From: Henricia sp. BOLD:AAB3569 | Taxonomy: Eukaryota; Echinodermata; Asteroidea; Spinulosida; Echinasteridae | Direction: 5' to 3' | Length of the DNA stretch: 64,000 bases | Assembly (NCBI GenBank): GCA_037783545.1 | Contig: JBBELK010000402.1 | Span: 434,001-498,000, forward strand | Shown: piece after piece, positions 41,625 to 51,949 of the stretch | Layout of the letters: each line of letters starts with the position of its first letter | How positions within the stretch are numbered: position 1 is the stretch's first letter | Made by a program: the position numbers and the translations under genes | The notes under the pieces: model-generated | The model's input: the letters and a program-made list of their open reading frames with translations, nothing else | What the model was told of the DNA's origin: nothing | Databases searched by the model: none

Positions 41625-44600
41625 GGATTCAAAGTAGCTCAAGTCCAAAGTAGCCCAGGGGTGTTTTAAGTACTCCAAGGGTGTCCACAGTACCCCCTGG
41701 GATGTCGAAAGTAGCCCATGAGATGTCCAAAGTAAACCACTTGGTGTCAGAAAGTAGGCTGGGGTGTCTATAGTAAACCACGGAGTGTCAAAAAGTAGCC
41801 CAGGGGTGTCTATAGTAAACCACGGAGTGTCAAAAAGTAGCCCAGGGATGTCCAAAGTAAACCACTTGATGTCAAAAAAGTAGCCATGGGGTGTTTAAAG
41901 TAAACCACTTTGTGTCAAAAGTAGCCTGTGGTGTCTAAAGGAAACCACTGCATGTCAAAAAGTAGCCAAGGGGTATCTAAAGTAAACCACGGAGTGTCAA
42001 AAAGTAGCCCATGGGTGTCCAAAGTAAACCACTTGATGTCAAAAGAGTAGCCATGGGGTGTTTAAAGTAAACCACTTTGTGTCAAAAGTAGCCTGGGGTG
42101 TCTAACGGAAACCACTGCATGTCGAAAAAGTAGCCCAGGGGTATCTAAAGTAAACCACTTGATGTCAAACAAGTAGCCATGGGGTGTTTAAAGTAAACCA
42201 CTTTGTGTCAAAAGTAGCCTGTGTCTAAAGGAAACCACTGCATGTCAAAAAGTAGCCCAGGGGTGTTTAAAGGAAACCACTGCATGTCAAAAAGTAGCCC
42301 AGGGGTGTCCAAAGTAAACCACTTGATGTCAAAAAAGTAGCCACGGGGTGTTTAAAGTAAACCACTTTGTGTCAAAAGTAGCCTGGGGTGTCTAAAGGAA
42401 ACCACTGCATGTCAAAAAGTAGCCCAGGGGTGTCTAAAGTAAACCACTGAGTGTCAAAAAGTAGCCCAGGGGTGTCCAAAGTAAACCACTTGATGTCAAA
42501 AAAGTAGCCATGGGGTGTTTAAAGTAAACCACTTTGTGTCAAAAGTTGCCTGGGGTGTCTAAAGGAAACTACTGCATGTCAAAAAGTAGCCCAGGGGTGT
42601 CTAAAGTAAACCTCGGAGTCTCAACAAGTGGCCCAGAATGTCCAAAGTAAACCACTTGATGTCAAAAAAGTAGCCTGGGGTGTCTATAGGAAACCACTGC
42701 ATGTCAACAAGTAGCCCAGGGGTGTCTAAAGTAAACCACTGAGTGTCAAAAAATAGCCATGTGGTGTTTAAAGTAAACCACTGGTGTCAAAAAGTACCCC
42801 AGGGGATGTCTAAAGTATACCAGGGGATGTCCACAGTAGCCTAAGGGGGTTTCCAAAGTAGCCCAGGGGTGTCTGAAGTAGCCCAGGAATGTTCCAAGTA
42901 AACCACTTGATGTCAAAAAAGTAGCCTGGGGTGTCTATAGCAAACCACTGCATGTCAAACAGTAGCCCAGGGGTGTCTAAAGTAAACCACTGAGTGTCAA
43001 AAAGTAGCCTGGGGTGTCTAAAGGAAACCACTGCATGTCAAAAAGTAGCCCAGGGGTGTCTAAAGTAAACCACTGAGTGTCAAAAAGTAGCCCAGGTGTG
43101 TCCAAAGTAAACCACTTGATGTCAAAAAAGTAGCCATGGGGTGTTTAAAGTAAACCACTTTGTGTCAAAAGTAGCCTGGGGTGTCTAAAGGAAACTACTG
43201 CATGTCAAAAAGTAGCCCAGGGGTGTCTAAAGTAAACCACTGAGTGTCAAAAAGTAGCCCAGGGGTGTCTAAAGTAAACCTCGGAGTCTCAACAAGTGGC
43301 CCAGGAGTGTCCAAAGTAAACCACTTGATGTCAAAAAGGTAGCCCAGGGGTGTCTAAAGTAAACCACTGGTGTCAAAAAGTACCCCAGGGGATGTCTAAA
43401 GTATACCAGGGGATGTCCACAGTAGCCTAAGGGGGTTTCCAAAGTAGCCCAGGGTGTCTGAAGTAGCCCAGGAATGTTCCAAGTAAACCACTTGATGTCA
43501 AAAAAGTAGCCTGGGTGTCTATAGGAAACCACTGCATGTCAAAAAGTAGCCCAGGGGTGTCTAAAGTAAACCACTGAGTGTCAACAAGTAGCCCAGGGGT
43601 CTCCAAAGTAAACCACTTGATGTCAAAAAAGTAGCCACGGGGTGTTTAAAGTAAACCACTTTGTGTCAAAAGTAGCCTGGGGTGTCTAAAGGAAACCACT
43701 GCATGTCAAAAAGTAGCCCAGGGGTATCTAAAGTAAACCACTGAGTGTCAAAAAGTAGCCCAGGTGTGTCCAAAGTAAACCACTTGATGTCAAAAAAGTA
43801 GCCATGGGGTGTTTAAAGTAAACCACTTTGTGTCAAAAGTAGCCTGGGGTGTCTAAAGGAAACCACTGCATGTCAAAAAGTAGCCCGGGGGGCCAAAGTA
43901 AACCACTTGATGTCAAACAAGTAGCCATGGGGTGTTTAAAGTAAACCACTTTGTGTCAAAAGTAGCCTGGGGTGTCTAACGGAAACCACTGCATGTCGAA
44001 AAAGTAGCGCAGGGGTATCTAAAGTAAACCACTTGATGTCAAACAAGTAGCCATGGGGTGTTTAAAGTAAACCACTTTGTGTCAAAAGTAGCCTGGGGTG
44101 TCTAAAGGAAACCACTGCATGTCAAAAAGTAGCCCAGGGGTGTCTAAAGTAAACCACTGAGTGTCAAAAAGTAGCCCAGGTGTGTTCAAAGTAAACCACT
44201 TGATGTCAAAAAAGTAGCCATGGGGTGTTTAAAGTAAACCACTTTGTGTCAAAAGTTGCCTGGGGTGTCTAAAGGAAACTACTGCATGTCAAAAGGTAGC
44301 CCAGGGGTGTCTAAAGTAAACCTCGGAGTCTCAACAAGTGGCCCAGAATGTCCAAAGTAAACCACTTGATGTCAAAAAAGTAGCCTGGGGTGTCTATAGG
44401 AAACCACTGCATGTCAACAAGTAGCCCAGGGGTGTCTAAAGTAAACCACTGAGTGTCAAAAAATAGCCATGTGGTGTTTAAAGTAAACCACTGGTGTCAA
44501 AAAGTACCCCAGGGGATGTCTAAAGTATACCAGGGGATGTCCACAGTAGCCTAAGGGGGTTTCCAAAGTAGCCCAGGGGTGTCTGAAGTAGCCCAGGAAT

Positions 44601-45420
44601 GTTCCAAGTAAACCACTTGATGTCAAAAAAGTAGCCTGGGGTGTCTATAGCAAACCACTGCATGTCAAACAGTAGCCCAGGGGTGTCTAAAGTAAACCAC
44701 TGAGTGTCAAAAAGTAGCCTGGGGTGTCTAAAGGAAACCACTGCATGTCAAAAAGTAGCCCAGGGGTGTCTAAAGTAAACCACTGAGTGTCAAAAAGTAG
44801 CCCAGGTGTGTCCAAAGTAAACCACTTGATGTCAAAAAAGTAGCCATGGGGTGTTTAAAGTAAACCACTTTGTGTCAAAAGTAGCCTGGGGTGTCTAAAG
44901 GAAACTACTGCATGTCAAAAAGTAGCCCAGGGGTGTCTAAAGTAAACCTCGGAGTCTCAACAAGTGGCCCAGGAGTGTCCAAAGTAAACCACTTGATGTC
45001 AAAAAGGTAGCCCAGGGGTGTCTAAAGTAAACCACTGGTGTCAAAAAGTAACCCAGGGGATGTCTAAAGTATACCAGGGGATGTCCACAGTAGCCTAAGG
45101 GGGTTTCCAAAGTAGCCCAGGGGTGTCTGAAGTAGCCCAGGAATGTTCCAAGTAAACCACTTGATGTCAAAAAAGTTGCCTGGGTGTCTATAGGAAACCA
45201 CTGCATGTCAAAAAGTAGCCCAGGGGTGTCTAAAGTAAACCTCGGAGTCTCAACAAGTAGCCCAAGAGTGTCCAAAGTAAACCACTTGATGTCAAAAAAG
45301 TAGCATGGGGTGTCTATAGGAAACCACTGCATGTCAAAAAGTAGCCCAGGGGTGTCTAAAGTAAACCACTGAGTGTCAAAAAGTAGCCAAGGGGTTTCCA
45401 AGTACTTCAGTTGATGTGCA
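41625..45420. repeat. Satellite array: 42-bp unit, higher-order unit about 167 bp
   Basis: About 90 units such as aaagtaaaccactgagtgtc followed by aaaaagtagcccaggggtgt. Four unit types (ttgatg, tttgtg, tgcatg, tgagtg at the variable site; about 43, 40, 42 and 42 bp) alternate and make a composite of about 167 bp: the tttgtg type recurs with acc at 41904, 42071, 42197, 42361 and 42528. A segment near 42600-43100 recurs 1,710 bp downstream near 44310-44810. Because 42 is divisible by three, the minus strand has 14-residue repeat frames up to 181 codons long, which I do not annotate as genes. Confidence 0.92.
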
Positions 45421-45429
45421 GAAACAGTA

Positions 45430-46439
45430 CCCCAAAGGGTTTCGTAATTTAGCACAAAGGCATCTATAATATCCAAATACACATCTGGCTAAAACTATTG
45501 GCTGTAGTTGTAACATTATGTAGTTACAAGATTGCTTGTTTATTATTTTTTTTAAATTGTTACTTTCAAAGAGAGTTAACTTAATGTGAAACTACACTGA
45601 CAGTCCATGAAAACACATCACCCTTAAAATGTGAAAATATGTTTTAAGATCTTTTGAAAAAATAACAAACACTGGTGAAATTCACTGGTCTGAGTACTCA
45701 TACTATTGTGTCCAGACTAAATGAATACATCTGAATGCATTATACATCACAAATTGCCGAGGCATGTTTATTTCAAAACAGATAAGGGTGATGAGTTTTC
45801 ATTGACTGTCAGTGTATATGCATAAAAAGCACATTTAAGGTTGTTAACCTGCCAGTGGAAAGTTGTTACAATGCACATTAAGCGATGCAGCTCACCCCAC
45901 ACAGTGGGAATCACTTTGTATAAACAGCTCCTTGGATCTGGAGGAAAGCAAGTCAAAAGTGATAAGTCGAGCAATGCCCGTTTCACACAGGTTATTCAAC
46001 AGACCTGTTTTGATTTCTTTCGGCTGAGTCAAAAGTCATGAGTGATATATTTACTTGTTCATTATGGTGTTCATTATGGCAATTTTCCACTGTAATGTGT
46101 CAGGGAAAAAGTTAAATTTTAGAGTAGATCCTTAATTAAATATGCATTCTGCCTCAACATCCGTGAATTTGTTACCTTAAATTAACTCAAACTGCAAATA
46201 CAATACAAAGCTGTTGATCCTTGTGCCACATTAAAAGGTATCCAAGAACTTGCGTGTTTGAGACCGTGTTGATTCGAGCTCAAACAGGTATCTTTGTTAT
46301 AAATTGGCAGATATTTTAGACCATCTTTTATGCATTTTACATCAATGTTGGGGTTCATTTTGATGGCCTATTCTCTGGCAGAATGAATCTTTACAGTTGT
46401 TCATTTGTTATATTTTTGGTCATAATTGATACCCTGTGC
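45430..46439. other. No gene recognised
   Basis: AT-rich. The word gtgggaatcactttgtataa near 45905 resembles the distal SINE part at about 13603. No supported exon. Confidence 0.35.
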
Positions 46440-46597
46440 TCACCAGAAAAATTGCTTTGTTCGACGAAGATTAGTTGATCACTGTTTGTTAATGCAGCAT
46501 GCGTTCACATAGTTCACTTAACAAAGTTCGAACAAAGATCAAATGTCGAATAAAGCTATTTGCTCAGACTTGTCAAACGAAGCAATTTTTCTGGTGA
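46440..46597. repeat. MITE with perfect TCACCAGAAAAATTGCTT ends
   Basis: tcaccagaaaaattgctttg and cgaagcaatttttctggtga are inverted ends. Related ends occur in the 57466-57951 element. Confidence 0.85.
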
Positions 46598-46689
46598 AAA
46601 CGGTGTCTTTGTCATATTTTGCCATGTCGGCTCATTTTATTGTGTTTCCATAAGTCATTTTGTCATGTTTGACCCAATCAACCCATTTC

Positions 46690-47050
46690 ATTTTAATCTA
46701 TTTCGTCCTTTTTTGCCCATTTTCTCAGGATTCCATTGTAATTATATTTTTTAGCCTATTTATTGTAATATATTGTTGATTTTTAGACGTTTTAGCCTAT
46801 TTGTTACTTTGGCGCCCCATCATTTATTGTCAGTTTTTAGCCTTGTTAGCCCTTTTATTGTAATTTTGTCATTTTGGCGCCCCATCGTTTACTGTAATTT
46901 TGTCATTTAGGCGTTCCATAATTGAATTTTGTCATTTTGGCGTTCCATAATTGAATTTTGTCATTTTGGCGTTCCATATTTGATATTTTGTCATTTTGGC
47001 GTTCCATAATTGAAATTTTGTAATTTTGTCCTTTTGGCGCCCCATCATTT
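46690..47050 (+). repeat. Degenerate tandem repeat (ttttgtcattttggcgttcc)
   Basis: Units of roughly 28 bp: tttgtcattttggcg with ttccataattgaa or ccccatcatttactg. It grades at its left end into a looser tttagcctattt repeat. Confidence 0.75.
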
Positions 47051-47365
47051 ACTGTACTTGAGTGTACATACATGATGCATGTTGACCGTAACTTGGTCTA
47101 CATGCACTAAAAAATAAAAAAAGTATGGTGCACGAAAAAAAAAAAAATTTGCACCACCCCCCAAAAAAATTCGTCCTCCCCTCCCCTTTCTCTCCCTCCC
47201 CTGTCTCCTCCCCTTGCTGTCTCCTCCCGGTGTCGTCTCCTCTGCGTTGTTTCTTCCGCTGTCTTTATTCATGGGGTTAGTGGTTAGTACATATTATATA
47301 CATCAATCATGGGGTTAGTATATCAATTCATGGGGTTAGTATATTAATCATGGGGTTAGTACATG

Positions 47366-47445
47366 CTCGCCGCGGGATTTGAACCGGGGTCCTCTGGTCT
47401 CGAGTCCTCTGCTCTATCCACTAGACCACCGCGGTGACCACACCA
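47366..47445 (-). tRNA. tRNA-like sequence with A and B boxes, possibly pseudogene
   Basis: On the minus strand accgcggtggtctagtggat carries an A box and GGTTCAAATCC a perfect B box, separated by ggactcgagacc. CCGCGG at both ends could form the acceptor stem. The anticodon stem does not pair fully, so it may be a tRNA-derived repeat rather than an active tRNA gene. Confidence 0.4.
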
Positions 47446-47524
47446 GGGTAGGAAATTTGGACTTGATGAATATTAGAATGAGTTAAATCATAGAGTTGTA
47501 TAAGCTGCATTAACTACACCGTTA

Positions 47525-47595
47525 ACAATGAAGTGCGCCCTCTCGTGACGTAAAGGGCGCCCTCTCGTGACGTAAAGAGCGCCCTCATCAAGGAA
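47525..47595 (+). repeat. Three copies of gcgccctctcgtgacgtaaa
   Basis: A short 25-bp tandem, the third unit altered. Confidence 0.7.
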
Positions 47596-48099
47596 CTTAA
47601 AAGTACATGGTCTTTAAAATCAGGAAGTTCTGAGGAATGAGCGCTAATGAGTCGAAAACGGATAACCCAGAATAAACTTTTTAGAAAACAGACAAAGATA
47701 CTATAACTGAAAAGATGATCTTAAAATAAAAGATGTAAAACATCTAAAAATAAAATAAAATTTGCATAAACTATAATAAAACAAAAGACAAACTGAGAAC
47801 ATTACTTTTTATCCATTTTTATTTGAAACAATTTCCAATAATGTAACGGTACAATCGGAATATTTTTTAAAATTTAAACAAAGCAATGTACTATGCATAT
47901 GAAAAGCCAAACTAATACAATGTATTTAACATTCTCAACTTTTGTCTTATAAAACAATTTAAAATTAAACAAAATTATCACAAAAAGTTAATTCAATTGC
48001 ATTCACATTACTAATAATGCAGAGAATTTACCAACATTTCTTGAATATACCAAAAAGAGCTTATTATGAAATTTAAACAGAAACAATACATGCTAATAT

Positions 48100-48176
48100 A
48101 TTGCTCAGTTGGTAAAGCAGTTGGCCATGTATGCCAAGGATCTAAGTTCGAAAACCAGTCGGGGCGCTGCAATTTT
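48100..48176 (+). repeat. tRNA-like sequence
   Basis: tattgctcagttggtaaagc matches a tRNA D-arm/A box. ttggc-catgtat-gccaa forms a perfect 5-bp anticodon stem with a 7-nt loop. aagttcgaaaacc is a decayed B box. No U at the position before the anticodon and a weak T-arm, so probably a relic. Confidence 0.35.
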
Positions 48177-48484
48177 CTTGTGTTTCTAAATTCATCTCCA
48201 ATTGTCAATCCTATCATATAATTATGTACCTTAAACATGCTATAATATGTTAAATTTAAGCTTCCAAATCAAAAATAACATCTTCAATTTTTACATAAAT
48301 ACAATAAAGACATTTTTTATTTTAAAAATGCAGTACCTTGTAGCATAGTTGGCAATGTGACTGATTGTGCTAAATTTCAACTTATTCTAAAAACGCATAC
48401 AATGTGTGTTTGGAAAGTGCTACATTGCAAAACCACCATTTTGTGAGTGAAGAGCATGCACATAAGTCATTACAATTATTTACT

Positions 48485-49022
48485 GGTAATGCTGTAACAA
48501 AGACGGCAAGTTCGGGTTCGGTTCGGCAAAAGTAAGAACTTTGTTTTTGAAGAAAATCCCCCGAGTCCACAGTAAAATGCCTAACACGTATGCTCAGGCA
48601 CCGCCCACGCATGGTCATTATTTGCATAAATCTCAGAAGCCCCTCCCCTCTCCAACCATAGCCTTCACGTGTCCTCTATGCAATGGTCTTGTATTAATGC
48701 AAAGAACCAGATGGCTCCAAGAAATACATGGACCAAAAATGTGGCGAAAGGCTCCGCCCCAACATTTGCATATGCAAATTTGACTCTGGGGTCTGTGGGT
48801 CCTAACTAGCCCTAACCGTAGCTGCCACGTTGTACTGGGCACAATATAGTCATTGATAAAATAAAATATCATCCTGAAGTGCATGCTTCCTCGGCGAAAA
48901 AAAGGTTGACATTTATGTTGCAAAAAAATGTGTAGAGTGCCCGAAAGTAAATTTTCCGAACCACTGCCGAACTGGAGGAAAAGTTCGGTTCGGCAAAAAC
49001 TCGTTCGTCGTTTGGTTACAGC
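48485..49022. mobile_element. 538-bp TIR element with 10-bp flanking duplication
   Basis: ATTATTTACT flanks both sides (48475-48484 and 49023-49032). The ends share gctgtaac / gttacagc, and subterminal ttcggttcggcaaaa words occur at both ends. It encloses an 80-codon plus-strand frame with a CPLC pair, not recognised as a family. Confidence 0.75.
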
Positions 49023-49857
49023 ATTATTTACTAGCCCCTGTTTTGTGGCAAAGTTCTATTGTAATCTGGCTTAAACAGCAATAATTTAAGACACAAATTA
49101 TCAACTGCGAAATTGGCTCAAAGAAATAATTCGCTCAATGAATGATTGGCTCAGAGAGACTATTTAAAACATCCCTCCCCCATTATTTGTGTGATGATGG
49201 TCACAATCAAGAACATACTAAAAAATAATCCTTAACAACTGTACCAGTGGATGATGTCAAGTGTGGAATCAACTGCTCAGGCACATTCAAAGTAAGACAT
49301 GGACCTGCACAATAAAATAACATGAAAATATACATTAAACCCCAATACAACATTTACAGTTACCCAAAGTTTTACTTTATGAGTTGACAAGAAAAATCCG
49401 ACAAACTTTTGGTAGTAAATAAGAAACCGCACAGGTAGGTATATGCATGTACATTGTCGAAAAACTGACTACATGTCTTCGAAATTTTTGATGGAATTAT
49501 TTATCCGTAAACTTGTAAGCTTTCCACCCATTTTGTTTTCTTAAATTTTTTTTTAAAATCAAAATCAGTTTTTCCGAACCATAACCAGGAATAAACACTT
49601 TCAATCAGTTCAAAAGTTGTTTGGAGTGTTCTTCTCGCACGTGTTCAGCAGGATTTTCTTTTTCAAAACTTTCAGCAACTGAGGCCCTTTATGCCATCAC
49701 CTATACGGTTTTAGCTTTAACAATACTGACGAAGTACGAGTTGCAGTTTTAGAAGAGGAGAAAAACCCTCAGAGAAATCCCCTGGGGAAAAAACCCAATC
49801 CACAAACACGCCCCGGATTCGAGCGCGGGGACGCCAAAGGTGAAAGGCTTTTTATAA
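49023..49857. other. No gene recognised
   Basis: AT-rich. gagttgacaagaaaaa near 49381 is a word of repeat R, suggesting a short fragment. No exon. Confidence 0.35.
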
Positions 49858-50238
49858 ATTGTTTTATTCGACCGAATAAAACACGCAAGCCAGGTCAAGT
49901 CCAGTCCATATGTCGATTCCATTTATAACCAGTTCGTCCATCATCGTCGTTGCCAGTCCAGGTCAATATCCACTATCATCACCAGTCCAGGTCGAGCCAA
50001 TATCAAGACCGCAGACACGGATCCAATCGTGTTCCAAAATTCCACCGGCATTCCCAGTGACGTACGTACTGGTTACTCCGTCATTGAGCAACGTTCCAGG
50101 ACATCACACGGGATTCCGCAAAACAACTCCTCCAAACCACCTATGTGCAAGGGTAGTCATTTGGAAAGCGGTCATCACGGGCAGGCCAGCAGAATGAACC
50201 ACTACGCCAACCCGACCGCACTGCTGATTTGCTTCTAA
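49858..50238 (+). other. Open stretch ending in a stop, possible terminal exon
   Basis: A frame is open from 49858 to a TAA at 50236-50238. Its downstream part reads like protein (YVDSIYNQFVHHRRC; DTDPIVFQNSTGIPSDVRTG; GHHGQASRMNHYANPTALL). Acceptor candidates are ccag at 49890 and 49900. A doubled gtccaggtc word lies in it. It could be the last exon of the gene that may start at 40.5 kb, but nothing joins them. Confidence 0.25.
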
Positions 50239-50418
50239 CCACATCACGAGTTGAGTCAAGTACAAGTTACAACATTGAAGCTATGGTTTGAGCTGGGATT
50301 ACTTTATTTACAAAAAAAACTGAATGGGCGGAGCCATTATGCAAATTAAACGTGATGTCTATGGTTGGGGCGGTGCACCTTTTGCATAAATTAATGTTGG
50401 CTCCGCCCTGCACAAACA

Positions 50419-50890
50419 GGGGCTGCGTTCGGGCGTGTACTCGTGTTAACACGAGTATACTCCTGCGCGCGCGAACGGCAAGAATATCGACACTCGGGTC
50501 AGTGAGAGTATGCTCTCGGTACTCCCCAACAAATGGGGAGTGTGCTCTTACTCCTGACGAGTGCCATGTGATTAGTACGAAGATGGCGGGATATAGGTTG
50601 GATTTTTTGTGAATTTGCTAAACGTGTCAACTGGGTAACTGAAACAACAACTCACTAAGGTTTGTTTTGGACGGCATCAAAGGTTCTCACGACTTACGGC
50701 CTGTATTTCCTCAGTTTCTTTTGAGCAGTGAAACGGCGTTTTTTTGTGCAGTGATGGCAAGAGACGGCCATCTTCACTGATTGCGATTCGCGCATGCGGA
50801 ATGCCGACTTGCCGTTCGCGTGATGTGACCCGAGTGCAATGCGCACGCATTACTCCCGAGTAACGAGAACTGCACGCTCGAACGCAGCCT
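50419..50890. mobile_element. TIR element with GGGGCTGCGTTCGGGCGTG ends
   Basis: aggggctgcgttcgggcgtg and cacgctcgaacgcagcct are inverted repeats. Interior words gcgaacggcaag / cttgccgttcgcg also pair. Shares GGGCTGCGTTC with the 35801-36241 element. Confidence 0.8.
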
Positions 50891-51949
50891 ATAAGTCTTA
50901 CGTTGTAACTTGTACATTGGACTCGTGGTTGGACACAAAATGCGGCTTCAAATAAAGCGGCCGTTTTTATAACAATAGTATACAAATAATGAATGTTTAT
51001 GAGGGCAATGGGAGGAATATTTTCATGAGGCGAAAGATGGAATGTTCCATTCTACGAGGCGAAGCCGAGTTGAATGGAACACATTTCATCTTTCACTGAT
51101 TCAATATTGAACGACACGTGACCTGCTATCCTCCAATCAGATCACAAGAATCTACTTGGGCGTTATATAATGGAAGATGGCCGCACCGTGATAAAGGTCT
51201 ATTTTGATGTTGGTAAGAAACATATTTAAAAGTCAGAAAAGGATTTTTGTTTATACCTTTAAATGTGGACGGAAAATGTTCACCTCAATTGTAGACTGGA
51301 CAAGGTAGCAGTTGAATGTGGTTGACTTTGGAGAACCTGGGAGGGGCATGAAGGAATATATTTGCACAATTTAAATATGAACTAGGATTGACCAATGGGG
51401 TGAAAAAGTTAGTTTACAAATGGTTTGTTTCATCTACTATCTTAAGCAAAGATTGCTTACCATTAACGATATCTATGAAATGGCCTGACGCTCGGTTAAC
51501 GGAGAATGGGCTGTTGGCACAAGACGTCGTTATGACGTCTTTTAGACATAAATTATTGACGTCTTATCAATGTCTTATTTATTAGGTCGTACATATATAT
51601 GCAAAGCCAAAAGACGTCTTTTCGTGACAACTAAAAGACGTCTTTCCCTTACTGAAGCAGGGAATTTCCCTTCCACCCACATGATGCGAAGTTCCACGTT
51701 GTTCTCTCAGTTTTCTTTGTACGGTACACCTTTCCCATCTCCCACATTACCATTTTCCATTACTCAATACACAGCCTGTACCTGCCCACTCATTGAAAAT
51801 CCATGCTCACTTCACTATAATTTGCTTCATGCGTGACTTCTATTTATGCTCCACAAAAACATGCACCCGATGTAACCCATGGCCGGCACACACCTACTAA
51901 CCGAATACCAAATTTAACTAGAGGTATGACGTTTGTTGTTACAAACGCC
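50891..51949. other. No gene recognised; short GACGTC-rich tract
   Basis: 51520-51660 contains agacgtcttttagac and aaagacgtctttccc words akin to the array at 54350-55205; the 2.2-kb element lies between. Otherwise unassigned. Confidence 0.4.

Noticed and set aside
41613..45482. Minus-strand repetitive frames as a repetitive protein gene
   Set aside because: They follow from the 42-bp satellite unit, are broken by units of 40 and 43 bp, and have no start or splice context.
48541..48783. Small zinc-finger protein suggested by CPLC
   Set aside because: Only one Cys pair, and the frame lies wholly within a non-autonomous TIR element.
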